The notes beneath the pieces are model-generated. The model did not search any database and was not told the DNA's origin. It saw only the letters and a list, made by a program, of their open reading frames with translations. From the NCBI GenBank assembly GCA_947258885.1, contig CAMYKD010000043.1, positions 1-51,620 of the forward strand: DNA of 51,620 nt, given 5' to 3'. Of this stretch, positions 36,552 to 45,834 are shown one piece after another (within the stretch, counting starts at the first letter, position 1; every line of letters begins with the position of its first letter). The translations under genes were made by a program, and so were the position numbers. The DNA comes from an uncultured Kiloniellales bacterium. Lineage in GTDB: Bacteria; Pseudomonadota; Alphaproteobacteria; Kiloniellales; JAKSDN01.

Positions 36552-37339
36552 TCCGGGGGCTCCTGGTCGCGTCCGCGCAGGTAGATCGGTCCGAATGCGC
36601 CGTCCTGGCGGATCTGCACCTTGCCTTCCCGGGCCATCTCGAGGCTGGCCGTAAAGGTCGAGGCCAAGGCCGAGCGCCATACCAAGCCGCCGTGCAGATC
36701 CGGCGGCAGGAACGCAGCCAAGGTGCGCCACCCCGGAATCTCGCCGAGGAGGCGGCCGAGGCGCTGCAAGGCGTCGTCGACCGAATAGAGCTCGCTCGGG
36801 GCGATGTGCAGGCTTTCCGCCCGCCCTCGTCCCCGGATCGCGCCGTAGGCCGAGAGCAACTCGTAGAGGCTGACCTGGTAGCTGGCCTGGGTCACGATGG
36901 GCAGCGGATCCGGTGCGCCGCGCGCGAACACGTCACGGCCGAGTGACGGCCGCGCCATCAGACCCTCGCCGGCCTGCCGCATGGCCTCCAGCCGCTGCAA
37001 TCGGTATCTGAGGGCGGCGGCCAGCTCGGCACCGCTCGGCTCGTCTTCGCCCTGCGGTTCGGGCAACAGCAGGCGCGACTTGAGATAGGCCAGCCACGCG
37101 GCCATCACCAGATAGTCGGCCGCCAGCTCGAGATGCAGCCGCCGGGCCTGGCGTACGAACTCGAGATACTGGTCGGCCAGTGCCAGGATCGAGATCCGGG
37201 TCAGGTCGACCTTCTGGTCGCGGGCCAACTGCAGCAGGACGTCGATCGGCCCGCCGTAGCCCTCGAGATCCAGAACCAGGGGCGCGTCGTCCGCTCCGCG
37301 CCTTGGGCCGTCGTCTTCGAACGGCGTCGAATCGCTCAC
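36548..37339 (-). CDS. scpA: segregation and condensation protein A
   Basis: 263 aa, the kleisin subunit bridging SMC heads. LDLEGYGGPIDVLLQLARDQ near the N-terminus and ADYLVMAAWLAYLKSRLLLP are the ScpA hallmarks. I take the GTG at 37339, which overlaps the upstream M50 protease stop (GTGA) and has GGGAGGTG just before; an ATG at 37381 would lie 42 bp inside that gene and lacks a ribosome-binding site. Coupled with scpB downstream. Confidence 0.93.
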   Translation of the reverse strand: MSDSTPFEDDGPRRGADDAPLVLDLEGYGGPIDVLLQLARDQKVDLTRISILALADQYLEFVRQARRLHLELAADYLVMAAWLAYLKSRLLLPEPQGEDEPSGAELAAALRYRLQRLEAMRQAGEGLMARPSLGRDVFARGAPDPLPIVTQASYQVSLYELLSAYGAIRGRGRAESLHIAPSELYSVDDALQRLGRLLGEIPGWRTLAAFLPPDLHGGLVWRSALASTFTASLEMAREGKVQIRQDGAFGPIYLRGRDQEPPE

Positions 37340-38031
37340 AGCACACCTCCCGTCAGCCAGTCGAAGATCGGCCAAAGCCATCCGACCGGCTTACCCACTA
37401 TCCAATAGAACACATGGAGGTCCAGGCCAAGCCGCCCACCGATCATCGGCAGCAGGAATATCACGCCGATGATGATCAGAAAGCCGAAGCGTTCGAGCCG
37501 GGCGAGCGGCAGCGCGAGGGCGCGCGGCAACAGGCCGACCGCAACGCGTCCGCCGTCCAGCGGCGGCAGCGGCAGCATGTTGAAGACCGCCAGCACCAGG
37601 TTGATCAGGATCGAATTGACCAGGTTGTAGGCCAGCCAGGCACCGAAGGTCGGCGGCAGCAGCGGTACCAGATGGAACAGCAGCGCCGAGGCCGTGGCCA
37701 GCGCCAGGTTGGCCCCCGGCCCGGCCGCCGCCACCAGGACCATGTCGCGCCGCGGGTTGTGCAGGCGGTTGAAGGCGACCGGCACGGGCTTGGCCCAGCC
37801 GAACAGGAACGGCGCTCCGAACAGCAACAGCATGGCGGGCAGCAGAACGGTGCCGAAGGCATCGACGTGGCGCAGCGGGTTGAAGCTGACCCGGCCCAGA
37901 CTGTACGCCGTGTCGTCGCCGAGCCGCCAGGCGACGTAGCCGTGCGCCGCCTCGTGCAAGGTGATCGCCAGCAGCACCGGCAGCACCCAGATCGAAGCCT
38001 GGTAGAGGATTTCCGAGAGACCGCCGCCCAT
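37336..38031 (-). CDS. M50-family site-2-type membrane protease
   Basis: 231 aa with about five to six membrane segments. The zinc site is LHEAAHGYVAWRLGD (HExxH) near residue 25 and NMLPLPPLDGGR supplies the third ligand aspartate. It lacks the PDZ domain of RseP, so it belongs to the short S2P-like branch of unknown targets. It sits in the conserved nagZ-M50-scpA-scpB order, starting 6 bp after nagZ. Confidence 0.92.
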   Translation of the reverse strand: MGGGLSEILYQASIWVLPVLLAITLHEAAHGYVAWRLGDDTAYSLGRVSFNPLRHVDAFGTVLLPAMLLLFGAPFLFGWAKPVPVAFNRLHNPRRDMVLVAAAGPGANLALATASALLFHLVPLLPPTFGAWLAYNLVNSILINLVLAVFNMLPLPPLDGGRVAVGLLPRALALPLARLERFGFLIIIGVIFLLPMIGGRLGLDLHVFYWIVGKPVGWLWPIFDWLTGGVL

Positions 38032-38037
38032 CGCCGG

Positions 38038-39051
38038 TCAGGCGTCCGCGAGCAGCGCGTCGCGCCGCGCCGCGAGCGCCGCCGTCTCGACCTGCGGCGG
38101 TGGCCCGATGCGCGCGGCCGCATCCGCCAAGCGCCGCACGGCCTGCGCGCTCAGCGGCCCGGCCGCGGCCGCCACGGCCTCCATCTCCGCCCGCTGGCCG
38201 TTGCAATGCAGCGCGATATCGCAGCCGGCGGCCAGCGCCGCCGCGGTCCGCGCGCCCAGATCCCCGTCGAGCGCCGCCATTGACAGGTCGTCGGACACTA
38301 GAACCCCGTCGAAGCCAATCCAGCCGCGGACCACCTGATCGATCACCGTCGGCGAGGTCGTTGCCGGCCGCGCTGGATCGACCGCGTCGTAGACCACATG
38401 GCCGGTCATCGCCCAGGGCATGTCGCTGAGTGCCCGGAACGGAACGAAATCGCTTGCCTCCAGCGCCGCCAGGCCGGCCTCTACCCGGGGTAGCTCGGCA
38501 TGGCTGTCGACCGTTGCCCGCCCATGGCCCGGCATGTGCTTGATTACCGGCAAGACCCCCCCGGCCAGCAGGCCCTCGCAGCAAGCCCGGCCGAGCGCGG
38601 TCACCAAGTCAGGATCGGCGCCAAAGCCGCGGTCGCCGATGATTTCGTGGGCCCCCGGCAGGCGCAGATCGAGCAGCGGCAGGCAATTCACGGTGATCCC
38701 GAGCGGGGCGAGTTCGGCGGCGAGGCACTCGGCGTTGAGCCTGACCGCCTCGAGGGCGCGGGCGCGGTCGGTCAGGGCCAGATCGCCGAAGCGTCCCGGC
38801 GGCGGCGTCGCGCGCCACTGCGGCGGTTTCAAACGCTGGACCCGGCCGCCCTCCTGGTCCATCAGGACCGGTGCGTCGGGCCGGCCGACCGTCTCGCGCA
38901 GGGCCGCGACCAGGGCCGTCACCTGGTCCGGCGTCGCGCAGTTGCGCGCGAAAAGGATGAAACCGAGCGGATTCGCGGCGGCAAGGAAATCGGCCTCCCA
39001 AGGCGTGAGCTCGGTGCCCTGGCACCCGAAAATGACCGCCCGCGGGGCCAA
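38038..39051 (-). CDS. nagZ: beta-N-acetylhexosaminidase
   Basis: 337 aa, glycoside hydrolase family 3. NagZ removes GlcNAc from anhydro-muropeptides in the cytoplasm during peptidoglycan recycling, and its products can induce AmpC-type responses. MDQEGGRVQRL, VIKHMPGHGRATVDSH (the flexible loop histidine) and LVSDDLSMAAL (nucleophile Asp) are visible. Length is normal. It starts 4 bp after the SPOR gene stop. Confidence 0.95.
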   Translation of the reverse strand: MAPRAVIFGCQGTELTPWEADFLAAANPLGFILFARNCATPDQVTALVAALRETVGRPDAPVLMDQEGGRVQRLKPPQWRATPPPGRFGDLALTDRARALEAVRLNAECLAAELAPLGITVNCLPLLDLRLPGAHEIIGDRGFGADPDLVTALGRACCEGLLAGGVLPVIKHMPGHGRATVDSHAELPRVEAGLAALEASDFVPFRALSDMPWAMTGHVVYDAVDPARPATTSPTVIDQVVRGWIGFDGVLVSDDLSMAALDGDLGARTAAALAAGCDIALHCNGQRAEMEAVAAAAGPLSAQAVRRLADAAARIGPPPQVETAALAARRDALLADA

Positions 39052-39055
39052 ATCC

Positions 39056-39949
39056 CTAACGCCTTACGACCAAGCAGTCCTGCTGTCTGGCTTTCAGCTG
39101 CGCACACATGTCCAACGCGGTGGCCTGGTTCGGGATCGGCCCCGCCTGGACCCGGTAATAGGCGCGATCGTTGACGGTCGCCTCCTGGATGAAGAGCGAC
39201 ATGTCGCCGAGCAACTCCGGATGGGCTTTCTGCAACTTCGCCCAGGCCCTGTTGGTCCCCTTGGTCGAGGTGAAGGAACCGAGCTGCACGAGGTAGCTGC
39301 CCTGGGCCGGGGCTTGGCCGGTCGCCTGGGTCACCTGGGTAGTCGCGGGTTTGGCGGGCTCGCTCGTGCTCTCCGGTGGCGGAACCTCGATGAGTGCGCC
39401 AGCCTCGGGCACGGGAGCCTCGACGATCGCGCCACCCTGGGCCGGAAGCTCCACTGCAGCAGTTCTCTCGACGGCCGCCGGCTCGGATGGCGGTGGCCGC
39501 GGCGTCTCGGGCGGCGGCAGCAGGCGCTCGACCATAGGCTCCTTGCCGGACTCGCTCCCCTCCTGATTGAGCACGAGCTGGTCCTGATAAGGGACCTTCA
39601 AGCCACCGGGGCTTTCCGGCTTGACCTTCACCGGCTCCTCCGATGCCTGGACGACCGGCAGCGCGCCATCCGTGCCGCCCCCGAAAAACCAGGAATAGCC
39701 GAGAAAGATGCCTGCCGCGACACATACGAGGGCCACGGCGGCAACCAGCACGGGCAAGACAGGGCTGCGTCTCCCGGCGCCGTCGGCCCTGGCAGAGCGA
39801 ACCGCCTGCCGTCGCCGCGCCGCGCCGGGCGAGCGCAGGTCCTCGACACTCAGCGAATCGAGGTCCAGCTCGTCCTCGTCCTGCGGGTCGGTCGGCTCCG
39901 CGTCGGATCGGGCGCGCAGCATCCGTGGCCACCTCTTCGAAGCCATCAT
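39056..39949 (-). CDS. SPOR-domain membrane protein
   Basis: 297 aa. A charged cytoplasmic N-terminus (rich in Asp/Glu, about residues 15-40) precedes one membrane helix (about 66-88), a proline/glutamate-rich periplasmic linker, and a C-terminal SPOR domain (about 220-297; [35 protein letters not shown]). SPOR domains bind denuded septal peptidoglycan, so a cell-division role is likely. The ATG overlaps the argS stop (ATGA). In relatives this gene also lies between argS and nagZ. Confidence 0.92.
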   Translation of the reverse strand: MMASKRWPRMLRARSDAEPTDPQDEDELDLDSLSVEDLRSPGAARRRQAVRSARADGAGRRSPVLPVLVAAVALVCVAAGIFLGYSWFFGGGTDGALPVVQASEEPVKVKPESPGGLKVPYQDQLVLNQEGSESGKEPMVERLLPPPETPRPPPSEPAAVERTAAVELPAQGGAIVEAPVPEAGALIEVPPPESTSEPAKPATTQVTQATGQAPAQGSYLVQLGSFTSTKGTNRAWAKLQKAHPELLGDMSLFIQEATVNDRAYYRVQAGPIPNQATALDMCAQLKARQQDCLVVRR

Positions 39950-41700
39950 CTCATCTCCTCGACCGGCTCGACTCCAAATATCTGCAGCCCCGAGGCGACA
40001 GTGAACGCCACGGCCTGCACCAGCGCCAATCGCGCCGCGGTGCGCTCCGGTTCGTCGGGCAAAAGAAATCTCAGCGCGGTCTCGTCCTTCCCGCGGGTCC
40101 AAAGGCCGTGGAAGGTTGCCGCAAAATCGTAAAGAAAAAACGCTATGCGATGCGGTTCGTACGCCTCTGCGGCGCTTTCCACCAGCCGCGGCCACTCGGC
40201 CATCCGCTTCATCAGAGCAAGTTCGTCCGAGTCGGTCAAGAGATCGAGCGGGGCCCCGGCCAAGGCCGTCGGGTCGCGCGGCAGGTCGGGCAGCTCCGCG
40301 GCCGCGTGGCGCAGCACGGAGCGGGCCCGGGCGTGGGCGTACTGGACATAGAACACCGGGTTGTCCCGGCTCTTCTCCAGCACCCCTTCCAGGTCGAAGT
40401 CGAGCGGCGCGTCGTTCTTGCGGGTCAGCATGATGAAGCGCAGGACGTCCTTGCCGACCTCGTCGACCACCTCCTTCAAGGTCACGAAGGTGCCGGCGCG
40501 CTTGGACATCTTGACCGGCTCGCCGTGGCGCATCAGCTTGACGAGCTGGCAAAACAGCACCTTGAACTCGGCCTTGCCTTCGGTCAGGGCCTCGACCGCC
40601 GCCGTCATGCGCTTGACGTAGCCGCCGTGGTCGGCGCCCCAGACGTCGATCATGATCTCCGCCCCGCGCCGGAACTTGTCCAGGTGGTAGGCCATGTCGG
40701 GCGCCAGATAGGTCCAGCTGCCGTCCGATTTCTTCAGAGGCCGATCGACGTCGTCGCCGAAGCGGGTCGCCCGGAACAGGGTCTGCGGCCGGGCTTCCCA
40801 GTCTTCCGGGGTCTGGCCCTTGGGCGGTTCCAGTACGCCGGTGTAGACCAGGTCGCGCGCCTCGAGCGTCTCGAGCACCGCCTCGACGCCGCCGGACTCG
40901 ACCAGCGCCCGTTCGGAGCTGAACACGTCCTGGCGGATGCCGATATCGGCGAGGCCCTGCCGGATCAAGTCCATCATCGCGTCGATGGCGAAACGCCGCA
41001 CCTCGCCGAGCCATTCGGGCTCCGGCCGGCCGAGCCATTTGTCCCCATCCCGCTCGGCCAGGGCACGGCCGACGTCCTTCAGGTAGGCACCCGGATAATA
41101 GCCCTCGGGAATCCCGCCGATCGTCTCGCCAAGGGCCTCGCGGTAGCGCAGGTGGGTCGAGCGCGCCAGGGTGTCAACCTGAGCGCCCGCGTCGTTGATG
41201 TAATACTCCCGGGTCACCTCGAAGCCGACCTTGGCCAGCAGCGAGGCCAGCGCGTCGCCGACCACCGCGCCGCGGGCGTGGCCTACGGTCAGCGGCCCGG
41301 TCGGGTTGGTCGAGACGTACTCGACGTTGACCTTGCGGCCGGCGCCCAGCGTCGAGGCGCCGTAGTCGGGCCCGGCGCGGAGCACGTCAGCCAGGCAGCG
41401 CCGCCACAGGTCCTCGTCCAGCCTTAGGTTGATGAACCCGGGACCGGCGACAGTGACCTCCGTCACGTCGGGCACCTGGGACAAACGGGCCGCCAGCGCC
41501 TCCGCCAGATCGCGCGGCTTCCGGCCGGCTGGTTTGGCGAGCACCAGGGCGGCATTGGTCGAGAGATCGCCGTGCGCCGCATCGCGCGGCGGCTCCACGG
41601 TCACCCGGCCGAGGTCGAGCCCGCCGGGCAACTCCCCCGCCGCACCCATGGCTTCGATCTCTTTCGTAACGATATCTTGGAAGTATTTGAAAACGTGCAT
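39946..41700 (-). CDS. argS: arginyl-tRNA synthetase
   Basis: 584 aa, class I synthetase. The HIGH-type motif is [13 protein letters not shown] and the KMSK motif [12 protein letters not shown]; the N-terminal additional domain (residues 1-105) and C-terminal anticodon-binding domain with the closing EPVEEMR are present. The ATG begins immediately after the dgt stop codon, and the argS stop overlaps the SPOR gene. Confidence 0.97.
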   Translation of the reverse strand: MHVFKYFQDIVTKEIEAMGAAGELPGGLDLGRVTVEPPRDAAHGDLSTNAALVLAKPAGRKPRDLAEALAARLSQVPDVTEVTVAGPGFINLRLDEDLWRRCLADVLRAGPDYGASTLGAGRKVNVEYVSTNPTGPLTVGHARGAVVGDALASLLAKVGFEVTREYYINDAGAQVDTLARSTHLRYREALGETIGGIPEGYYPGAYLKDVGRALAERDGDKWLGRPEPEWLGEVRRFAIDAMMDLIRQGLADIGIRQDVFSSERALVESGGVEAVLETLEARDLVYTGVLEPPKGQTPEDWEARPQTLFRATRFGDDVDRPLKKSDGSWTYLAPDMAYHLDKFRRGAEIMIDVWGADHGGYVKRMTAAVEALTEGKAEFKVLFCQLVKLMRHGEPVKMSKRAGTFVTLKEVVDEVGKDVLRFIMLTRKNDAPLDFDLEGVLEKSRDNPVFYVQYAHARARSVLRHAAAELPDLPRDPTALAGAPLDLLTDSDELALMKRMAEWPRLVESAAEAYEPHRIAFFLYDFAATFHGLWTRGKDETALRFLLPDEPERTAARLALVQAVAFTVASGLQIFGVEPVEEMR

Positions 41701-42879
41701 TTATGTCTTTGTATAGATGTCGAAAAGCTTGTGATGTTCCTCGAGCGCGTAGCGGTCCGTCATCCCGGCGATATAGTCGGCCACGAGCCGCGCCCTGGCG
41801 CCTGCTTCCGCCGCCGCCGCCTGGTCCCGCCACTCGTCCGGCAGGCAGTCCGGTTCGGCCAGGTAGTGCTCGAACAGGTCGCGCACGACCCGGCGCACCT
41901 TCGAGCCCATGCGGTTGACCCGGTAGTGCCGGTACATACGCTCGAACAGGAAGGCCTTGAGCGCGCGGTCCTTTTCGCGCATTGCCTCCGAAAAGGCAAC
42001 CACCGGGGCCCCCAGGGCGCGCAGCTCGTCCGCGTCCCCGGGCGCGGCCTCGGCAAGACGCCGGCCGGTCTCGGCGAGCAGGTCGGTGACCATGCGGTCG
42101 ATCACCCGGCGCACCGTTTCGTGGACCAGGCGGCCGTACTCGATCCCCGGATAGGCGTCGAGCAACTCGGCCACGACCGGCCCGACCAGCGGCAGCGCCT
42201 TGAGATCGTCGATGCCGAACAGCCCGGCGCGCAGGCCGTCATCGATGTCGTGGCTGTTGTACGCGATGTCGTCGGAGAGCGCCGCGACCTGAGCCTCGGC
42301 CCCGGCATGGCTCTCCAGCTCCAGGTCGAAGGCCTCGCAGAACCGGGCGATGGTCTCGGGCACCGGGCGGTCCTCCGCCTTCGGGCCGGCGAGCGGGCCG
42401 TTGTGCTTGACCGTACCCTCCAGGGCCTCCCAGGTCAGGTTGAGGCCGTCGAATTCGGCATAGCGGCGCTCCAGCAGGGTGAGCACCCTGAACGTCTGCT
42501 CGTTATGGTCGAAGCCGCCGAAAGGCACCATGGCCTCGGCCAAGGCCTTTTCTCCAGCATGGCCGAAGGGCGTGTGCCCCAGGTCGTGGGCCAACGCCAG
42601 CGCCTCGGCCAAGTCCTCGTTCAGGGCCAGCGCCCGGGCGATCGAGCGGGCGATCTGGGCGACCTCGATCGAGTGGCTGAGCCGCGTGCGGTAGTAATCG
42701 CCCTCGTGGTAGACGAAGACCTGGGTCTTGTACTTGAGCCGCCGGAAGGCCCCGCAATGAACGATCCGGTCCCGGTCGCGCTGGAAGCACGAGCGGGTCG
42801 GGCTGTCCGCCTCGGCGACCAGCCGGCCGCGGCTTTGGTTCGGGCGGCAGGCGTAGGGCGCGGTTTCCGGGAGGCTCAT
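41701..42879 (-). CDS. dgt: deoxyguanosinetriphosphate triphosphohydrolase-like protein
   Basis: 392 aa, HD-superfamily dNTP triphosphohydrolase that cleaves dNTPs to deoxynucleosides and triphosphate. HD-type metal ligands are in TRLSHSIEVAQIAR (first His), ALAHDLGHTPFGHAGE (HD pair) and DDIAYNSHDIDDGLRAG (final Asp). The length fits the dGTPase type 2 subgroup of alphaproteobacteria. First gene of the long block; divergent from erpA. Confidence 0.93.
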   Translation of the reverse strand: MSLPETAPYACRPNQSRGRLVAEADSPTRSCFQRDRDRIVHCGAFRRLKYKTQVFVYHEGDYYRTRLSHSIEVAQIARSIARALALNEDLAEALALAHDLGHTPFGHAGEKALAEAMVPFGGFDHNEQTFRVLTLLERRYAEFDGLNLTWEALEGTVKHNGPLAGPKAEDRPVPETIARFCEAFDLELESHAGAEAQVAALSDDIAYNSHDIDDGLRAGLFGIDDLKALPLVGPVVAELLDAYPGIEYGRLVHETVRRVIDRMVTDLLAETGRRLAEAAPGDADELRALGAPVVAFSEAMREKDRALKAFLFERMYRHYRVNRMGSKVRRVVRDLFEHYLAEPDCLPDEWRDQAAAAEAGARARLVADYIAGMTDRYALEEHHKLFDIYTKT

Positions 42880-42945
42880 GGCCGGACCCTACCCCTGGCG
42901 GCCCGAGCCCTGCAACGACTCAGCCTTTGAAAATCCCCTCTTGGC

Positions 42946-42978
42946 CCCTAAATAGGGTATACTTCCGGTCCCTAGGGA
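42946..42978 (+). promoter_or_regulatory. erpA promoter region with two palindromes
   Basis: A good -10, TATACT (42958-42963), lies between two perfect palindromes, CCCTAAATAGGG (42946-42957) and TCCCTAGGGA (42969-42978). The second overlaps the expected start of transcription and the ribosome-binding AGGGA. No convincing -35 is present, as expected for an activator- or repressor-controlled promoter. Regulation by iron or Fe-S status is plausible for erpA, but the motif does not match IscR or RirA sites I know. Confidence 0.4.
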
Positions 42979-42988
42979 TAAAGTACGA

Positions 42989-43345
42989 ATGAACGACATG
43001 AGCAGCGCCCCTGAAGGCCCCCGGGTCGAGGTCACCGCGAACGCGGCCAAGCGGGTCGCCTGGCTGATCGAGCAGGACGGCCGGGACGGCCTGATGCTGC
43101 GCGTCTCGGTGTCCGGCGGCGGCTGCTCGGGCTTTCAATACGGCTTTTCCTTCGACGACGCGCTGGGCGAGGACGACCGCACCTTCGAGCGCGACGGCGT
43201 CACCGTGGTGGTCGACGAGGTCTCGCTCGACCTGCTGAACGGCTCGCAGATCGACTTCGTCGAGGACCTCATCGGCGCCTCCTTCCAGATCACCAACCCC
43301 CAGGCCACCTCGTCCTGCGGCTGCGGATCCTCGTTTTCGATCTGA
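42989..43345 (+). CDS. erpA: A-type iron-sulfur cluster insertion protein
   Basis: 118 aa. A-type carriers deliver Fe-S clusters to target enzymes. The three cysteine ligands are in GGGCSGFQY (C46) and SSCGCGSSFSI (C110, C112), the family signature. Length and the position away from an isc/suf operon favour ErpA over IscA/SufA. An in-frame ATG four codons on is an alternative start. Followed by a terminator, then xth. Confidence 0.93.
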   Translation: MNDMSSAPEGPRVEVTANAAKRVAWLIEQDGRDGLMLRVSVSGGGCSGFQYGFSFDDALGEDDRTFERDGVTVVVDEVSLDLLNGSQIDFVEDLIGASFQITNPQATSSCGCGSSFSI

Positions 43346-43374
43346 ACCCGCCGGCCGATCCGTGCTAGACATCG

Positions 43375-43401
43375 GGTCCGCGCCCAGACTGCGGGCCTTT
43401 T
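43375..43401 (+). terminator. stem-loop terminator after erpA
   Basis: GGTCCGC (43375-43381) pairs with GCGGGCC (43391-43397) with one G-U pair, followed by TTTTGCTTT. It starts 30 bp after the erpA stop and ends 19 bp before the xth start, so xth is either transcribed by read-through or from a promoter within this gap. Confidence 0.65.
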
Positions 43402-43419
43402 GCTTTCGGTGAGCCGGCC

Positions 43420-44193
43420 ATGGTCAAGATCGCCACCTGGAACGTCAATTCGATCAAGGCGCGCCTACCGAACCTGCTCGACTGGCTGGAAACCGCCTCG
43501 CCCGACGTGGTGCTGCTGCAGGAGCTGAAGTGCGTCGAGGAGAACTTTCCGCGGCGCGAGCTCGAGGCGCTGGAATATCACTGCGCGGCGGTCGGACAGA
43601 AGAGCTACAACGGCGTCGCGATCCTCTCGAAACAGCCGATCGAGGACCTAGTCGGGCGCCTGCCGGGCGAGCCCGAGGACGAACAGGCGCGCTATCTGGA
43701 GGGCTCCACCTTCGGCCTGCGCGTGGCTGCGCTCTACCTGCCCAACGGCAACCCGGTCCAGAGCGAGAAGTACCCTTACAAGCTGCGCTGGATGGCGCGG
43801 CTCGAGGCCCATGCCCGGACCCTGCTCGAGAGCGAGCGGCCCGTCCTGCTGGGCGGCGACTACAACGTCTGCCCGAGCGACGACGACGTCTACGATCCCG
43901 AAGGCTTCAGGAACGACGCCCTATGCCGGCCCGAGAGCCGGCAGGCCTTCCGGCGCCTGGTCAACCTGGGGCTGACCGAGGCCTGGCGCGCCCTGCACGC
44001 GACCCCCCACGTCTACAGCTACTGGGACTATACGGCGCGCGCCTTCGACAACGACAACGGCCTCCGGATCGACCATTTCCTGCTGTCGCCCCAGGCGGCG
44101 GACCGACTCGCGACCTGCGAGATCGACCGCGAGCCGCGGGGCAAGCCGAAGGCCTCGGACCACACGCCGGTGGTCTGCGAGCTCATGGCCTGA
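43420..44193 (+). CDS. xth: exodeoxyribonuclease III
   Basis: 257 aa. AP endonuclease and 3'-5' exonuclease of base excision repair. Catalytic motifs of the EEP fold: TWNVNSIKARLP (residues 6-17), LLQELKCVEE (metal Glu), GGDYNVCPSDDD and SDHTPVVCEL at the end. Length is normal. ATG preceded by a weak GGTGAG. Confidence 0.96.
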   Translation: MVKIATWNVNSIKARLPNLLDWLETASPDVVLLQELKCVEENFPRRELEALEYHCAAVGQKSYNGVAILSKQPIEDLVGRLPGEPEDEQARYLEGSTFGLRVAALYLPNGNPVQSEKYPYKLRWMARLEAHARTLLESERPVLLGGDYNVCPSDDDVYDPEGFRNDALCRPESRQAFRRLVNLGLTEAWRALHATPHVYSYWDYTARAFDNDNGLRIDHFLLSPQAADRLATCEIDREPRGKPKASDHTPVVCELMA

Positions 44194-44356
44194 GCGGTGC
44201 GAAGCAACCGAAAATTCCTCCCTTTTTCACGCGCCACTGCATCCGTTCTCAGGTTCCCGAAGCAGGAGTAGTGAATCGGTTTCTCCCTGGCTGGCAGGGT
44301 TTTCAGAAGCGGTCGAACACGCGGGCCCGGCAAGATACTTTCCGGCTCCGGCAATA

Positions 44357-44383
44357 CCAACGGTCATTAACAATGACCATTGG
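44357..44383. terminator. strong 27-bp hairpin between convergent genes
   Basis: Arms CCAA and GGTCATT on the left (44357-44368) pair with AATGACC and TTGG on the right (44372-44383), with one mismatch (C/A) between the two segments and a 3-nt AAC loop. It lies between xth and the double-receiver gene, which converge here. No T-run follows on either strand, so termination is possible but unproven. Confidence 0.4.
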
Positions 44384-44397
44384 CATTACCTTGGCTG

Positions 44398-45270
44398 TCA
44401 GCATTTCGCCGCGATGCCGGCCAAGGCGCGACGGGGCGGGTGCGACGGCACGGTGAGATAGCGCGCCATTTCGCCGAGAAGGGCGTCGAAATCAAGCGGC
44501 TTGCGGAGGTAGGCGACCGCGCCCCGCCTGCCCAACATCTCGCGCCTCAGCGCATGGTCCGGCTTGCCATCCACCGTCACACCCGTCAGGACGATAACCG
44601 GAATGTGTCTGGTCTCGGGATCCTCCTTGAGATCGACGAGCAACCGCTCTCCGGTGACCTCCGGCATCTTCTGGTCGGTGATGATGAGATCCGGCTTTTC
44701 CTTCTTCGCCAATAGCTTGCCTAATTTTCCGCTGGCCGATCTGATGACATCGAAGCCGAGCGCTCCGAGGCGAATCATCAAGGCCCTCGTGATCTGCGGA
44801 TCGTCGTCGACGACGAGGATCTTGGGCGGCGCAAGGACTCCGCCGGTCTCGGCCGCCGCGTCGTCCCGTGCTCGCGGCCGATCCGCGGGCGGAGCCTCCA
44901 CTTCCAGGAGGTCGCAAATCATCGGCTCGATGCCGGCCCAAACCTCGAGGCCCTTGTGGACATAGCGTGCACCCAGCGCCGCGATACGGCGGAGCGTATC
45001 CTCGTCCGACCTGCCGGTCAGGACTATCACCGGCACCTGTTTGACCTGTGGATCCCGCGCGATCTTTTCACAAACGCTGAGCCCGTCGGCCCCGGGCAGT
45101 GTCAAGTCAAGTACGAGCAAATCCGGCGGATTCTTGACCATGAGAATCAGGCACTCCAGCCCGTCGGAGGCGGTTCGGACCTCGAGGCCGAGGTCCTGGC
45201 AGCGGAGCCTCAGGGCTTGGACGAACTTGGGGTCGTCGTCCACGATCAGAACGGTACGATGGCCTGCCAT
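44398..45270 (-). CDS. tandem receiver-domain response regulator
   Basis: 290 aa with two complete CheY-like receivers and no output domain. REC1 (residues 6-122) has DDD at 11-13, phosphoacceptor D55 (LVLDLTLPG) and K106; REC2 (about 150-270) has DDD at 155-157, D199 (IITDQKMPE) and K257. A ~28-residue acidic linker joins them. It starts 4 bp after the upstream receiver gene, so they are cotranscribed. Probably a phosphate hub between the nearby kinases and an unknown target elsewhere. Confidence 0.92.
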   Translation of the reverse strand: MAGHRTVLIVDDDPKFVQALRLRCQDLGLEVRTASDGLECLILMVKNPPDLLVLDLTLPGADGLSVCEKIARDPQVKQVPVIVLTGRSDEDTLRRIAALGARYVHKGLEVWAGIEPMICDLLEVEAPPADRPRARDDAAAETGGVLAPPKILVVDDDPQITRALMIRLGALGFDVIRSASGKLGKLLAKKEKPDLIITDQKMPEVTGERLLVDLKEDPETRHIPVIVLTGVTVDGKPDHALRREMLGRRGAVAYLRKPLDFDALLGEMARYLTVPSHPPRRALAGIAAKC

Positions 45271-45274
45271 GGCT

Positions 45275-45691
45275 TTACTCCATCTTGCCTGTCTCGAAAT
45301 TCGCTGTGCTGGTCGCGGACCGGTCGGAAGCCGTGCGGAGGGCCTGGATCAGCGTCTTGGGGTCGTAGGGTTTTTCCAGGAAGTATTCTGCCCCGAGGTC
45401 CAAGGCTCGGCGCCGTGCCTTCTCTGCCGTGTTGGCCGAGAGCACGACGACCGGGATGGCCTTCGTGCGGTCTTGTTCGCGCAACCTGGACAAGACCGCG
45501 AACCCGTCCATGACCGGCATGCGGAGATCCAGGAGGATCACGTCCGGGCGAATTTCGCCCGCCGCCGCCAGTCCCGTCTCGCCACCGTGGGCGACCGAGA
45601 TCGCGTATCCCGCCGCGCGGAGCCGGATGCTCAAGCCGCGGAGGATCTCGCGATCGTCGTCGATCAGAAGTACATGCGGCTTGCGGTGCAT
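45275..45691 (-). CDS. single-domain response regulator
   Basis: 138 aa, a lone CheY-like receiver: DDD at residues 11-13, phosphoacceptor D55 (ILLDLRMPVMDG), K107 (FLEKPYD), with a short unstructured tail. ATG at 45691 has GGAGAGAGC upstream; an in-frame ATG five codons earlier (45706) is possible. Gene order suggests it receives phosphate from the hybrid kinase upstream. Confidence 0.9.
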   Translation of the reverse strand: MHRKPHVLLIDDDREILRGLSIRLRAAGYAISVAHGGETGLAAAGEIRPDVILLDLRMPVMDGFAVLSRLREQDRTKAIPVVVLSANTAEKARRRALDLGAEYFLEKPYDPKTLIQALRTASDRSATSTANFETGKME

Positions 45692-45834
45692 TTCAGCTCT
45701 CTCCATCCTGGCCGGCCCGCGGCCTTGCCGGCGCGCCCGGCCTCCGGCAGCGGGCTCTTCGTGTAAGCCGGTTCGCCCCGGCAACAAGACCGCGCCGCGG
45801 GCTCGTCCCGACGGGACCCCGATCGTTGACGCGT

